A stretch of 64,000 nucleotides of DNA from Parasphingopyxis lamellibrachiae (GCF_003385775.1 NZ_QRDP01000004.1:186001-250000); one strand, 5' to 3'. Shown: positions 18,127-27,726, numbered from the stretch's first letter. Numbers and translations are program-made. Notes: generated from the sequence alone by a model not told the origin.

Positions 18127-20193
18127 CTAGTAGCGAACCGGCCGGGCCCCGCTGATACTGGCCCATAGCGCCCTTAGCCAGCGCAGCCGCTTGTGTCCGG
18201 GCGCGGGGGCGTCGACGCTCAGCCACGCGGCGATTTCTTCCGGCGTACAGGGCAGGCGCGTCGGCGGGTGGATATAGCGCGGATAGACGATCAGCGTACC
18301 GGCGACGAGCGCATCGAGAGTGAGTTTCCGGCTCCGGCGATCGAAGGTCAGTCGGTCTTCGGTCAGTCCCCAGCCGGCATAGAAGGGCCCGCCATAAGTC
18401 AGCACGGTCTTTCCGCGCATCAGCGCCTCGAACCCGGCAAGCGAAGTCATCGTGGCAAGGCTGTCGCAGGCCGCGATACAGGCATCGATATTGGCGCCGT
18501 CGACGATCTTGTCCGCAATCGCGCTGCACTCGGCGACCGGGATTTTTCCGGCCCGGTTGCCCGTTTCGACATCGGGATGGGGTTTGTAGACGATATGGGC
18601 ATCCGGATAATCGGCGCGGACGGCCTTGAGCAGCCCGAGATTGGTGTTGATATCCGCCGTACCGCGTTCAATCGAGCGGTCATCCTCGACCTGCCCGACA
18701 ACGACGATCACCCGCTTCCCATCGGGCGCATCGATATTGGCCGCCCCGCCCACATTATATTTGCTCACCCCTGCCGCAACCAGCTCGGCGCGGAGCCTGG
18801 CCGCCCGTTCGGTCAGCTCCGGCGGTATCGACAGGCTTTCGAGGATCATTTCCAGCCGGGAACTGCTGTGCCGATCAAAATACATGCCGCGATCGTCGAT
18901 GACGACAGAGGCCGGGAGGTGAAAATCCGAACCAAGACCGCGAGACCGCAAGAATCCGTCTTCCATCCGCCATACCGGAACCGAACTGCGACCGAGCTGG
19001 GCGCGCTTCTCGGCGTCCTCCTTGCCCGACCAGATGAGGATCTTGCCCATATCGCACGCCCGTGCGTCTTTCTCCGCACTCCTGACGGAACGGTGGAAAC
19101 GCACGCTGCTGCGCGGCCCGGCCAGCATGTTGCGGACGGCCGCGCGTTTCCAGGGTGTAAAGCCGATGGCGGCGAAATGCCCTGTGTTGCTGTCCGCCAC
19201 GCGGCGCCAGTCATGCAGCCTTTCTATCGTCGCTTCCAGGGTTGTCGGCGCGCCACTGATCGGATCGACATAACGCGAATAGAGGATATAGGCGGCGGCG
19301 AATATCTCCTGGATTGAGCGTTTCGCTGTGCGCCGTTTGCATCGCACTTCGTCCCGCGTCGCTCCCCAGCCCGCATAGAAGGGCATTCCGAAGCACCGCA
19401 CCGGTTTACCCAGCATCAGTGCCTCAAACCCCATCAGGCTGGTAACGCAATAGACGGCATCGACCTGCGCCAAAATATCCGTGGCGCGCGCCTCGCTATC
19501 GAGCAGGGTTACGCCGCTCAGCGCTTCTTCGGGGATGCAGCCTTTCTTCAACCCGGCGGCAACGGCCGGATGGCGACGCACGATGATCTCCGCGTCCGGT
19601 TCGTCGCGCCTTGCAACTTCGAGCATCTTGGCGAAGCGTTCGGTGTCGGCCAGCCCGCCGGTAATCGATTCATCGCCATGGGTTTGATCGACGACCAGAA
19701 CGCGCCGTTTTTTTGCCGCTTGCAAAGCGTGGTGATCCAGGCGCGGGGCGGCATTTGTCTTGCTCAGGCCATATTCGGCGATATTCTGCATCGCCTTTTC
19801 GGCGCGCGCCAGCAGTTCAGGCGTTTTCCAGCGGCCATCCTCCAGAAGCGTTTCGATCCGCGAAGGCGACCGGGCATCGTAATAAATGCCGATATCGTCG
19901 ACGACCATGCTCAGCGGAGGCACGCCGGCTTCACCCAGCCCGATGGACCGCAGGAAACCATCTTCAAGCGCGATATAGGGCAGGCCCTTACGCGCGGCGA
20001 TTGCGCGGGCGCGCCGCGCGGTCGGCTTATGACCCCATCCGGCGACCGCGTCGGTGTTGGCGGACGGCCAGCGGCGGCGTTCGATCTGCGGAACTTCCGG
20101 CAGGAAGGCATCCAAGTGGGGAATACCCGCAACGCCATGCCCGGGAACAAGCAGGTGCTGCGCGGCAAGGTGATAGGAAGAGGTGTCGGCCAT
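18127..20193 (-). CDS. kpsC: Capsule polysaccharide Kdo transferase, KpsC type
   Basis: A protein of about 688 residues made of two related halves. Each half repeats ...EDGFLRS.GLG..., VVDDIGIYYDA or VIDDRGMYFDR, a SLxGFEALM segment (TSLMGFEALMLGKPV, TSLAGFEALMRGKTV) and FYAGWG, as in KpsC, whose two domains (GT99 and GT107) build the poly-Kdo linker of group 2 capsules on lyso-phosphatidylglycerol. No kpsS or export genes are adjacent. The start is uncertain: a TTG at 20229 lies upstream, but neither it nor the ATG at 20193 has a good ribosome binding site. Confidence 0.87.
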   Translation of the reverse strand: MADTSSYHLAAQHLLVPGHGVAGIPHLDAFLPEVPQIERRRWPSANTDAVAGWGHKPTARRARAIAARKGLPYIALEDGFLRSIGLGEAGVPPLSMVVDDIGIYYDARSPSRIETLLEDGRWKTPELLARAEKAMQNIAEYGLSKTNAAPRLDHHALQAAKKRRVLVVDQTHGDESITGGLADTERFAKMLEVARRDEPDAEIIVRRHPAVAAGLKKGCIPEEALSGVTLLDSEARATDILAQVDAVYCVTSLMGFEALMLGKPVRCFGMPFYAGWGATRDEVRCKRRTAKRSIQEIFAAAYILYSRYVDPISGAPTTLEATIERLHDWRRVADSNTGHFAAIGFTPWKRAAVRNMLAGPRSSVRFHRSVRSAEKDARACDMGKILIWSGKEDAEKRAQLGRSSVPVWRMEDGFLRSRGLGSDFHLPASVVIDDRGMYFDRHSSSRLEMILESLSIPPELTERAARLRAELVAAGVSKYNVGGAANIDAPDGKRVIVVVGQVEDDRSIERGTADINTNLGLLKAVRADYPDAHIVYKPHPDVETGNRAGKIPVAECSAIADKIVDGANIDACIAACDSLATMTSLAGFEALMRGKTVLTYGGPFYAGWGLTEDRLTFDRRSRKLTLDALVAGTLIVYPRYIHPPTRLPCTPEEIAAWLSVDAPAPGHKRLRWLRALWASISGARPVRY

Positions 20194-20231
20194 CGGGGAC
20201 GAAATGGAAGCCCCCTGCGATTTTGGCAAGG

Positions 20232-20879
20232 CTAGCAGCGACGGCGATTATAATTGCTGTTCCGCCAGCAGCGGCTGTCGAGCCAGAGCATTGGTGGCAG
20301 CGGTACGGCCTGGTGATAGGGCATGGTCGCGTCGGCGTAGGATACCAGGCTGTTGCGCATCTGACGCATCCGGGTCTGTGCCGTCAGGTGAAGCTGTCCC
20401 TTTGGACGGGCGAGGGCATCGCGGGCGGTTTCTGCTGCGGCGGTACAAAAGCTGCGCTGGGAACCGACACGGATATAGCTTTGATACATGCTGGTCGTAT
20501 ATTCATCCATTGCGGACTGCCAACGCCGCCCGGCCGTCCGGCGGAAATAGGTTTTCAGACCTTCGTATGCCGCGTTCAGCTCATCGGCATGATGCGTTAG
20601 AATGGCATTGTAATTGTCGACCGACATGATCGACGGCCAGAACTGGCAATTGAGTGCCGCGACGTTGAGACTCGACCGCAGGTTCCATATGAGATTGGCC
20701 CGGATATCGGCCGGTTGGCCGCCAACCAGGGCGGGGGTGAACAAGCCCGGTTCGGCACCGGTTACCGGCTGACCCTCATGTTCGGGAGGAAAGAAGAATA
20801 TCTGCGCCGAGGCCGGGGCCGATATCGCACTGCCAACCATCGCCGCCAGTCCGGCAATTACCGTCCCGATTTTACGCAT
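20232..20879 (-). CDS. Exported protein of unknown function
   Basis: A 215-residue protein with a clear signal peptide (MRKIGTVIAGLAAMVGSAIS, probable cut after ASA near residue 26). The mature chain is helical with several Trp and Cys and ends in an Arg/Asn-rich RNSNYNRRRC. I do not recognise a family. GAGGGAGAG at good spacing supports the ATG at 20879 over the GTG two codons upstream. It ends just before kpsC on the same strand. The leader GAACGAGGGAGA is shared with the next gene upstream. Confidence 0.65.
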   Translation of the reverse strand: MRKIGTVIAGLAAMVGSAISAPASAQIFFFPPEHEGQPVTGAEPGLFTPALVGGQPADIRANLIWNLRSSLNVAALNCQFWPSIMSVDNYNAILTHHADELNAAYEGLKTYFRRTAGRRWQSAMDEYTTSMYQSYIRVGSQRSFCTAAAETARDALARPKGQLHLTAQTRMRQMRNSLVSYADATMPYHQAVPLPPMLWLDSRCWRNSNYNRRRC

Positions 20880-20999
20880 CTTCACTCTCCCTCGTTCTCC
20901 ATCTTTTTACCGGGAATTGCGAACCGGGTAAGGCGGTGCCGCTCGGTTCGCCGCCCGTCCGACTCGTTCTGGCTTGCGCCGCGCCGGTTGGCCGTCATT

Positions 21000-21365
21000 T
21001 TACTCGGCCGCTTCCTCATCATTCTCGGTGCCTGGCGCTTCCTCTTCGCTATCATCGGTTGTCGGTTCGGCAGCGGCGGGTTGCTCCGGCGGTGCGCTGG
21101 CTGGCTCCGGTTCGGTGTCCGGCGAAGGCGCGGTATTGCTGTCTGCGGGCATCCTGCTTTCCATACCCATGGCTTCCTCTGCCCCTATCGTGCCGTCGAT
21201 CAGCGTCGTATCGTTGATCGTCCCGTCGCCTTCACCGGGATCGACATCGGTTACGGCGGTGTCTTCATCTGTCGTCGCCGTTTCCGTGCCGCCGCCACAG
21301 GCGGCCAGGGCCAGCGTTGCCATGATTGCTGCTGATCCGTTCAATACTGTCTTCGAAATGCGCAT
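21000..21365 (-). CDS. Small acidic lipoprotein of unknown function
   Basis: A 121-residue protein with a lipoprotein signal (ISKTVLNGSAAIMATLALAA, then Cys in LAAC-GGG). The mature chain is low in complexity, rich in Glu, Asp, Thr, Pro and Ala, and probably disordered at the cell envelope. No family can be assigned. The ATG at 21365 has GAGGGAGA before it; a start seven codons upstream is possible but less likely. It shares the GAACGAGGGAGA leader with the 20232-20879 gene, 120 nt downstream. Confidence 0.6.
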   Translation of the reverse strand: MRISKTVLNGSAAIMATLALAACGGGTETATTDEDTAVTDVDPGEGDGTINDTTLIDGTIGAEEAMGMESRMPADSNTAPSPDTEPEPASAPPEQPAAAEPTTDDSEEEAPGTENDEEAAE

Positions 21366-21440
21366 CACCGTCTCCCTCGTTCGCAAATGCGATAGCGCTG
21401 CCGTTTTCCCGCCACAAGTTTATCCGTCGCGTTGTTAGAT

Positions 21441-22100
21441 TCAATCCTTTGTTTCAGGCGTTTCCAACAATTCCAGAAAGGCCGGGAACTGCACATGGAT
21501 AGCCGCGTCGACGGCTTCCATGGACGTTTCCAGGCCCAGCTTTGCAAGGCTTGTCACCGGATATTCGGCGATCCCGCATGGGATTATTCCGTCGAAATGC
21601 GCAAGATCGGGTGCGACATTGAGGGCAAATCCGTGAAAGCTCACCCAGCGGCGAATGCGGACGCCGATCGCGCCGATTTTCGCCTCGCTATCGCCGTCAT
21701 CCGCCCATATCCCGATCCGGCCTTCCGCGCGGCGGGCCTCGACGCCGAGTTCGGCAAGGCTCGCAATTACCCAGGCTTCTAGCGAATGCACGAAATGACG
21801 GACGTCGCGGCCGCGTTTCGAGAGGTCCAGCATGACATAAACGACACGCTGGCCGGGCCCGTGATAAGTGTATCGGCCGCCGCGTCCGGCCGTATAAACG
21901 GGAAACCGCTCGGCGCTGATCAGTTCTTCGGGCGCGGCGCTCGTCCCGGCGGTGTAGAGCGGGGGATGTTCGAGTAGCCAGACACATTCACGCGCTTCGC
22001 CACGATGAATCGCGGCGGCGCGCTCCTCCATATTGGCCAGTGTCCCGGGGTAGTCCGTCAGGCCGGGCCATGTGCGCCATTCGATATCGTTCGTTTCCAT
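21441..22100 (-). CDS. lipB: Octanoyl-ACP:protein octanoyltransferase
   Basis: A 219-residue LipB, which moves octanoyl groups from ACP to lipoate-dependent proteins. Markers are [36 protein letters not shown], the catalytic lysine K141 in [12 protein letters not shown], the SFHGFALNV stretch and the catalytic cysteine C175 in GIIPCGI. Among its targets would be GcvH, encoded near the right end of this window. It diverges from the membrane protein gene over 65 bp. Confidence 0.94.
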   Translation of the reverse strand: METNDIEWRTWPGLTDYPGTLANMEERAAAIHRGEARECVWLLEHPPLYTAGTSAAPEELISAERFPVYTAGRGGRYTYHGPGQRVVYVMLDLSKRGRDVRHFVHSLEAWVIASLAELGVEARRAEGRIGIWADDGDSEAKIGAIGVRIRRWVSFHGFALNVAPDLAHFDGIIPCGIAEYPVTSLAKLGLETSMEAVDAAIHVQFPAFLELLETPETKD

Positions 22101-22165
22101 CGCTAGGATAGATGTGTGGGAAGAGGGCGGGGATCAAGGCCTTGTGCCCTTGATCATCACACCGC

Positions 22166-22930
22166 ATGATGGCTGGCATGACCGATACAAAACGATTTTC
22201 GCCGAGCGCGGGTTGGGACGAAGTCCGGCAGTTGCTGGGCCGCGATATGGCGCTGCTGGTTGCGATTGCGGGCGTCTTTTTTCTGCTCCCGGGTCTGATT
22301 TTGTCTTTCAGGCTGCCGCCGATAGAGGATATCAGCAGTTTGAGCGCGGTGGCCGCAGTGTTGAGGCCTTACCTGCCGCTGATCTTCCTGATCAGCCTCA
22401 TCCAGATGGCCGGCCAGTTGGCGATCTGGTCCCTCGTGATGGCGACCGGCCGGCTGACGGTTGGCGAGGCGATCAAGGCCGCACTGCTCTTCCTGCCCTT
22501 TTATTTTCTCATCAACCTTACAGGCAATGTCATCATCGGGCTGGGCCTGTTGCTGTTCATCCTGCCCGGTATTTATCTTGCCACGCGTTTGGCGCCTATC
22601 GGCGTGATCGCCATATCGGAAAATATTCGCAATCCGCTCGTCGCGATTCGGCGGAGTTTTACGGTCACCACGGGCAATGCGTTTCCGATTTTCGCATTCC
22701 TGCTGATCGTCGGCATCGTTTTTCTGCTGATTTCGATGGTCTGTTCGATCGTCTTCGGGTCGATCTTCGCACTGCTGGGCCTCGATATGGCCGTTGGCGG
22801 AATTGGGGCGGCGTTGCTGGCGGTGGTTTCGGGGCTCGTATCTGCCGCGGGAACGACAGTCTTCACGCTGATGCCGGTGGCGATCTACCGGCAGCTTACC
22901 GATGCACAGGCATCGCAGGTGTTTTCCTAA
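22166..22930 (+). CDS. Integral membrane protein of unknown function
   Basis: A 254-residue protein with about five to six hydrophobic spans (for example LLVAIAGVFFLLPGLIL, VIIGLGLLLFILPGIYLA and IFAFLLIVGIVFLLISMVCS). The arrangement resembles the membrane domain found in glycerophosphodiester phosphodiesterases and related YciC-like proteins, but no catalytic motif is present. NPLVAIRRSFTVTTGN is a recurring loop in that group. It converges on the GNAT gene; the stop lies in a 19-nt tandem repeat. Confidence 0.65.
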   Translation: MMAGMTDTKRFSPSAGWDEVRQLLGRDMALLVAIAGVFFLLPGLILSFRLPPIEDISSLSAVAAVLRPYLPLIFLISLIQMAGQLAIWSLVMATGRLTVGEAIKAALLFLPFYFLINLTGNVIIGLGLLLFILPGIYLATRLAPIGVIAISENIRNPLVAIRRSFTVTTGNAFPIFAFLLIVGIVFLLISMVCSIVFGSIFALLGLDMAVGGIGAALLAVVSGLVSAAGTTVFTLMPVAIYRQLTDAQASQVFS

Positions 22931-22959
22931 GCTTCGCGCATTTCCTTAGGCTTCGCGCA
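22922..22959. repeat. Imperfect 19-nt tandem repeat over two convergent stops
   Basis: Two units, 22922-22940 and 22941-22959, share TTTCCT and GCTTCGCGCA with small differences. The first contains the TAA of the plus-strand membrane protein gene, the second the TAA of the minus-strand GNAT gene. Confidence 0.7.
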
Positions 22960-23533
22960 AGGGGACATGCGGCGCGAAATCCCGCGGGAGCAAATTCAAT
23001 AGCCTGGGATCGGGAAAAGTCTCGACGGACTGGCCCCGTGCCGTAAACCCGGAATTGCGATAGAAGCGCAGGGCGCCGGGATGGTCGAGCGTGCAGGTGT
23101 GCACATGAACGCGGGAAATATCTTTGCGCCATGCCCGGTTCAACGCCTCCGCCATCAGCCATTTCCCATGGCCGGCACCCGCCAGCTCCGGGACAAGGCC
23201 GAGGTAGGAAAGCTCGCAATCGCCTGATTCGCGGAAATCCAGTTCGAGCATGCCAACCTCGATCCCGTGCCGGTCTTCCACCGCGAATATCTCGATCTGC
23301 GGGTCGCGAATGATCGATAGCAATTCGCGTTCGTCGATTGCGAGCCGCGAAAACCAGAGCCAGGGTCCGCCGACACGGGTGAAGAGCGTGCGATATTTAC
23401 CAGGATCGACGATCTCCCATCGTTTCAACCGAAGCGGGGAAGGGGGCGGCGGCGCAAGCCTTGGCCGCTCGCGCATGTCTAGATAGGTGACGATTGCGCC
23501 CAGTTCACCGGCTTTTAGCGTCTCCAGGCCCAT
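22946..23533 (-). CDS. GNAT family N-acetyltransferase
   Basis: A 195-residue acetyltransferase. The GNAT core is in the C-terminal two thirds: IFAVEDRHGIEVGMLELDFR, SYLGLVPELAGAGHGKWLMA (the acetyl-CoA loop) and VHTCTLDHPGALRFYRNSGF. About 60 N-terminal residues come before the core. The substrate is unknown. The gene follows hemF on the same strand by 15 nt, and both run behind trmL. Confidence 0.82.
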   Translation of the reverse strand: MGLETLKAGELGAIVTYLDMRERPRLAPPPPSPLRLKRWEIVDPGKYRTLFTRVGGPWLWFSRLAIDERELLSIIRDPQIEIFAVEDRHGIEVGMLELDFRESGDCELSYLGLVPELAGAGHGKWLMAEALNRAWRKDISRVHVHTCTLDHPGALRFYRNSGFTARGQSVETFPDPRLLNLLPRDFAPHVPLREA

Positions 23534-23548
23534 TTTACCGTCCTGCGG

Positions 23549-24403
23549 TCACGACCAGGTGGCGAGCGGCGGCAGGCTCATCAATATCGCATCGATATTG
23601 CCGCCGGTTTTCAGGCCGAACAGCGTGCCGCGATCGTAGACGAGGTTGAATTCGGCATAGCGGCCGCGCCATTCGAGCTGCGTCGCCTTCTCTTCGTCGG
23701 TGAATTCCTGTGTCATCCGCTTACGCACAAGCGCTGGGAATGTCTTGAGAAACGCGTTACCGACATGGTCGGCAAAGGCGAGATGCGCGTTGAAATCTGC
23801 GTCGTCCTCGATTTCGAGATGGTCGAAAAATACCCCGCCCACACCGCGGGCAACGTTCCGATGCGGAATCCAGAAATACTCATCCGCCCATTTCGAGAAT
23901 TTCTCGTAATCGCCGGGCTCATGGGCATCGCAGGCCTTGAACAGCTCGGCGTGAAAGAAATCCGTATCTTCCTTATAGGGAATCGGCGGATTGAGATCCG
24001 CGCCGCCGCCGAACCAGCGCTTGGTCGTATTGAGAAAACGCAGGTTCATATGAACTGCGGGCACGTGAGGGTTTGCCATATGGGCAACAAGACTGATTCC
24101 CGTCGCGAAAAAGCGCGGATCTGTTTCAGCCCCGTTGATCGTCTTTGCAAAATCTTCGCTAAACTGGCCGGACACGGTCGAGACGTTAACGCCGGCCTTT
24201 TCAAACACAGCGCCTTTGATCAGACCCTGCACACCGCCGCCGCCCGGCATGCCCGTTTCGTCGGGACGTTCCCAAGGCGTGTAGACGAACCGGGCGTCGC
24301 TGCCCGCTTCGGTTTCGATGGTTTCGAATTCGGCGCAAATCCGGTCGCGCAATTTCTCAAAGGTGGTGCGTGCCGCCTTTTGCTGGGCATCCATGTCGAT
24401 CAT
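23549..24403 (-). CDS. hemF: Oxygen-dependent coproporphyrinogen III oxidase
   Basis: A 284-residue HemF that decarboxylates coproporphyrinogen III to protoporphyrinogen IX using O2. Markers are GGGGVQGLIKGAVFEKAGVN, PHVPAVHMNLRFL, WFGGGADLNPPIPY, FWIPHRNVARGVGGVFFDHL and YAEFNLVYDRGTLFGLKTGG. Its use of oxygen fits an aerobic respiring cell, as does the neighbouring bc1 operon. The start overlaps the trmL stop by 4 nt, so the two are coupled. Confidence 0.96.
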   Translation of the reverse strand: MIDMDAQQKAARTTFEKLRDRICAEFETIETEAGSDARFVYTPWERPDETGMPGGGGVQGLIKGAVFEKAGVNVSTVSGQFSEDFAKTINGAETDPRFFATGISLVAHMANPHVPAVHMNLRFLNTTKRWFGGGADLNPPIPYKEDTDFFHAELFKACDAHEPGDYEKFSKWADEYFWIPHRNVARGVGGVFFDHLEIEDDADFNAHLAFADHVGNAFLKTFPALVRKRMTQEFTDEEKATQLEWRGRYAEFNLVYDRGTLFGLKTGGNIDAILMSLPPLATWS

Positions 24404-24849
24404 TCAGGCCAGTTTCCCGTTTGTCTCAAAGCTTCGCCGAGTGCGATGCCCGTTGCTATCGCGACATTCAAGGAGCGAAAGCGCGGGCGCATGGGAATAT
24501 GAATCCGCATCGCGGCGGCATCATGGACGTAAGGCGGCGCACCGGCGCTTTCCGAACCCGCCATCAGGATATCGCCCGGTTCGAACCGGGCATCGGGTAG
24601 CGCGGTGTCTCCGTCGACGGTCAGCAGGGCGATCCGCGCCGGGCGCGATTCGCGAAACGCTGCCCAATCGGCGTGCCGACTCACATCGGCCTCTGCCGCA
24701 TAGTCCATGCCCGCCCGCTTCAGTTTGCGGTCGGAATAGGGAAAGCCGCAGGGCTCGATAATATCGAGCCCAACGCCAAAACACGCGGAAGTCCGCAATA
24801 TTGTGCCGACATTTCCGGCGATATCGGGCTGGAAAAGGGCGATACGCAT
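24400..24849 (-). CDS. trmL: tRNA (cytidine/uridine-34 2'-O)-methyltransferase
   Basis: A 149-residue SPOUT methyltransferase, probably TrmL, which methylates the ribose of the wobble base of tRNA-Leu. Markers are RIALFQPDIAGNVGTILRTS and IIEPCGFP at the N-terminus and RSLNVAIATGIALGEALRQ in the C-terminal knot. The ATG at 24849 gives the family start; a GTG three codons upstream is possible. It diverges from petA over about 160 bp. Confidence 0.9.
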   Translation of the reverse strand: MRIALFQPDIAGNVGTILRTSACFGVGLDIIEPCGFPYSDRKLKRAGMDYAAEADVSRHADWAAFRESRPARIALLTVDGDTALPDARFEPGDILMAGSESAGAPPYVHDAAAMRIHIPMRPRFRSLNVAIATGIALGEALRQTGNWPE

Positions 24850-24902
24850 AGTCGTCACATACCTCTTGGGGCGAAGATGTCACAAGATGGTCAAAAACGC
24901 TG

Positions 24903-24931
24903 TTGGCAAATGGTCCTTAGGGCGGCTATCA
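24903..24931 (+). promoter_or_regulatory. Possible promoter of petABC
   Basis: TTGGCA (24903-24908) and CTATCA (24926-24931) are 17 nt apart in the gap between trmL and petA. The -10 is poor, so this is a weak call. Confidence 0.35.
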
Positions 24932-25013
24932 GGCGCGCCAAGAAGCCGCTGGGGCAGGGCTGCGAACCATCCACTTGTCCCGATGTCCGAAGAGAAACAT
25001 GAAGGCCCGAGGA

Positions 25014-25586
25014 ATGGCGACGGAAGACCATGTAGAACAGCCGGCAGGCGAACAACCCGAACAAGAGGGTGTACGCCGCCGCGATTTCCTAAACATTGCT
25101 GCTGTGAGCTTTGCCGGCGTTGGCGGGGTCATCGCGATTCTCCCGCTGGTGAACCAGATGAATCCGTCGGCGGACGTTCTCGCGCTCTCGTCGATCGAGG
25201 TCGATCTCGCGAACATCGAGCCGGGCCAGGCGGTCAAGACAATCTGGCGCAAGCAGCCCCTGTTCATCCGCAATTTGACAGCGGATGAAATTACGGAAGC
25301 CAATGCCGTCGACGTGTCGGGGCTGCGGGATCCGCAAACGCTGGCCGAACGTACGGCGGATGGCCATGAAAACTGGCTGATCACGCTGGCGGTCTGCACC
25401 CATCTCGGCTGTGTTCCGCTGGGCGCGGGCCAGGGCGAGAACAAGGGCGAATATGGCGGCTATTTCTGCCCGTGCCATGGTTCGCACTATGATACGGCCG
25501 CGCGCATCCGCAAAGGTCCGGCACCGACCAACCTTGTGGTGCCCGAATATGAATTCACCTCCGACACAACCGTCACGATCGGGTAA
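25014..25586 (+). CDS. petA: Ubiquinol-cytochrome c reductase iron-sulfur (Rieske) subunit
   Basis: A 190-residue Rieske protein of the bc1 complex. The N-terminus has a twin-arginine motif (RRRDFLN, residues 21-27) before a membrane helix, in line with Tat-dependent insertion. The 2Fe-2S ligands are C128 and H130 (CTHLGC) and C152 and H155 (CPCHGSH); C133 and C154 would form the disulfide. The ATG at 25014 is chosen because GAAGG lies 8 nt before it. It is the first gene of petABC. Confidence 0.95.
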   Translation: MATEDHVEQPAGEQPEQEGVRRRDFLNIAAVSFAGVGGVIAILPLVNQMNPSADVLALSSIEVDLANIEPGQAVKTIWRKQPLFIRNLTADEITEANAVDVSGLRDPQTLAERTADGHENWLITLAVCTHLGCVPLGAGQGENKGEYGGYFCPCHGSHYDTAARIRKGPAPTNLVVPEYEFTSDTTVTIG

Positions 25587-25597
25587 GGTAGACTGAC

Positions 25598-26881
25598 ATG
25601 AGCTTTCCCTGGGCTGCACAATACACCCCCACAAACCCATTCATGAAATGGATGGACGATCGGCTGCCTTTGCCGCGCCTCGTCTTCAATTCCGTGGGGG
25701 CCGGTTATCCGGTTCCGCGGAACCTTAACTATTTCTGGAACTTCGGTGTGCTTTCCGGTCTTGCGCTGGTCATCCAGATCGTGACCGGTATCGTTCTCGC
25801 GATGCATTATGCCGCGAACAGCGAGATCGCCTTCGCGTCTGTCGAGCATATCATGCGCGATGTGAATTCGGGCTGGCTGATGCGTTATCTGCACGCCAAT
25901 GGCGCCAGTTTCTTCTTCATCGTCGTCTATATCCACATCTTCCGCGGCCTCTATTACGGCTCCTACAAAGCTCCGCGCGAGATGGTATGGCTGCTCGGCC
26001 TCGTAATCTTCCTCCTGATGATGGCCACCGGGTTCATGGGCTATGTCCTGCCCTGGGGTCAGATGAGCTTCTGGGGCGCGCAGGTTATCACCGGCCTGTT
26101 TGCTGCAATTCCGGTTGTCGGCGAAACGATCCAGCAATGGCTGCTCGGCGGCTTCGCGCCTGACAATGCGGCGCTCAACCGCTTCTTCTCGCTTCACTAT
26201 CTGCTGCCGTTCGTGATTGCAGGAGTCATCATCCTGCACATCTGGGCGCTGCACCTTCCCGGTTCGAGCAATCCGACGGGCATCGATGTGAAGGGTCCGC
26301 AGGATACGATCCCGTTCCATCCCTATTACACGGCGAAGGACGGTTTCGGCGCCGGCGTTTTCCTTATCCTGCTGGCGATCATGGTGTTCTTCGCGCCGAA
26401 TTTCCTCGGTCATGCGGACAATTATATCGAAGCCAATCCGCTTTCGACGCCTGCGCATATCGTTCCGGAATGGTATTTCTGGCCCTTCTACGCGATCCTG
26501 CGCGCTTTCACCGTGGACATTCTCTTCATGCCGGCAAAGCTGCTGGGTGTGCTGGCGATGTTCGCCTCGATCCTGCTGCTGTTCTTCCTGCCCTGGCTCG
26601 ACAAGTCTCCTGTGCGCTCGGGCAAGTTCCGGCCGCAGTTCAAGATCTGGTTCTGGGTGCTGGTCGCCGATGTCGCGGTGCTTGGCTATTGCGGAGGCGC
26701 TCCTGCTGAGGAGCCCTATGTGATGATCAGCCAGCTCGCCTCGATGTATTATTTTGCGCATTTCCTGATCATCCTGCCGCTGATCTCGAGGACGGAACGG
26801 CCTTTGCCGCTCCCGAATTCGATCACTGAAGCGGTGCTTGGCAAAGATCACGATGCGGCGCAGCCCGCAGCGGCCGAATAA
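25598..26881 (+). CDS. petB: Cytochrome b of the bc1 complex
   Basis: A 427-residue cytochrome b with eight membrane spans, holding both b haems and the quinol sites. Markers are [56 protein letters not shown], and the PEWY loop in [15 protein letters not shown] at the quinol oxidation site. It lies 11 nt after petA and 11 nt before petC. A 454-codon antisense frame over it is a GC artefact. Confidence 0.97.
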   Translation: MSFPWAAQYTPTNPFMKWMDDRLPLPRLVFNSVGAGYPVPRNLNYFWNFGVLSGLALVIQIVTGIVLAMHYAANSEIAFASVEHIMRDVNSGWLMRYLHANGASFFFIVVYIHIFRGLYYGSYKAPREMVWLLGLVIFLLMMATGFMGYVLPWGQMSFWGAQVITGLFAAIPVVGETIQQWLLGGFAPDNAALNRFFSLHYLLPFVIAGVIILHIWALHLPGSSNPTGIDVKGPQDTIPFHPYYTAKDGFGAGVFLILLAIMVFFAPNFLGHADNYIEANPLSTPAHIVPEWYFWPFYAILRAFTVDILFMPAKLLGVLAMFASILLLFFLPWLDKSPVRSGKFRPQFKIWFWVLVADVAVLGYCGGAPAEEPYVMISQLASMYYFAHFLIILPLISRTERPLPLPNSITEAVLGKDHDAAQPAAAE

Positions 26882-26892
26882 GGGGTTTCGAC

Positions 26893-27723
26893 ATGGTTCG
26901 GATTATTGGATTTCTCGTCGGCCTCGGCTTTGTTGGCGTGCTTGGCTATTCGCTGATTGTCGGCGCGATCGCCTACACCACCGAAGAAGAGCCGGGCCCG
27001 ACGGCCTATGACTATCATCATCACGCCCGGGAAATCAGCTTTGCCAGCGATGGTCCTCTGGGCCGGTTCGACCGGCAGCAGCTGCAGCGCGGGTTCCAGG
27101 TGTATCGCGAAGTGTGTGCGGCCTGCCATAGCCTCGAATATGTCGCGTTCCGCAACCTGACCGATCTGGGTTTCACCGAAGCCGAAGTCGATGCGATCGC
27201 CGATCAGTGGCCGATCCAGGTTCCAACCGTTAACGAAGAGACCGGCGAAGAGACGACCCGCAATGCCATCGCTTCGGATCACTTCCCGCATGTCTATGCC
27301 AATGAAGTGGCCGGGCGCGCTGCGAACAACAATGCCTATCCGCCGGATCTGTCGCTGATGACCAAAGCCCGCGAAGAAGGTGCTGCTTACCTCTATTCGC
27401 TGCTTTCCGGTTATGAAGATCCGCCTGCGGACCTGCCGGAGGAATTCCAGCCGGGAACCGGGCTGTATTTCAACCCGTATTTCGCGAACCTCAACATTGC
27501 GATGCCGCCGCCTCTTTCCGATGGCCAGGTGAGCTATGCTGACGGTACCGAGGCAACGGTTGACCAGATGTCCGAAGACGTTGCCGCCTTCCTGATCTGG
27601 ACCGCAGAGCCGACGATGGAGGAACGCAAGTCGACCGGCTGGGCCGTGTTGATCTTCCTGGTCTTCCTGACGACGCTCGCCTTCCTCGCATACAAGAATA
27701 TCTGGCGCGACCAGAAGCACTAG
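26893..27723 (+). CDS. petC: Cytochrome c1 of the bc1 complex
   Basis: A 276-residue cytochrome c1 with an N-terminal hydrophobic segment (about residues 5-27), the haem-c motif CAACH (C75, C78, H79), a likely axial Met in NIAMPPPLSDG, and a C-terminal membrane anchor before NIWRDQKH. It passes electrons from the Rieske protein to soluble or bound cytochrome c. It completes petABC; apt begins 3 nt after its stop. Confidence 0.95.
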   Translation: MVRIIGFLVGLGFVGVLGYSLIVGAIAYTTEEEPGPTAYDYHHHAREISFASDGPLGRFDRQQLQRGFQVYREVCAACHSLEYVAFRNLTDLGFTEAEVDAIADQWPIQVPTVNEETGEETTRNAIASDHFPHVYANEVAGRAANNNAYPPDLSLMTKAREEGAAYLYSLLSGYEDPPADLPEEFQPGTGLYFNPYFANLNIAMPPPLSDGQVSYADGTEATVDQMSEDVAAFLIWTAEPTMEERKSTGWAVLIFLVFLTTLAFLAYKNIWRDQKH

Positions 27724-27726
27724 ACC

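Noticed and set aside
25487-26851. A 454-codon open frame antisense to petB
   Set aside because: petB is intact, and the antisense translation is charged, low-complexity and unlike any protein.
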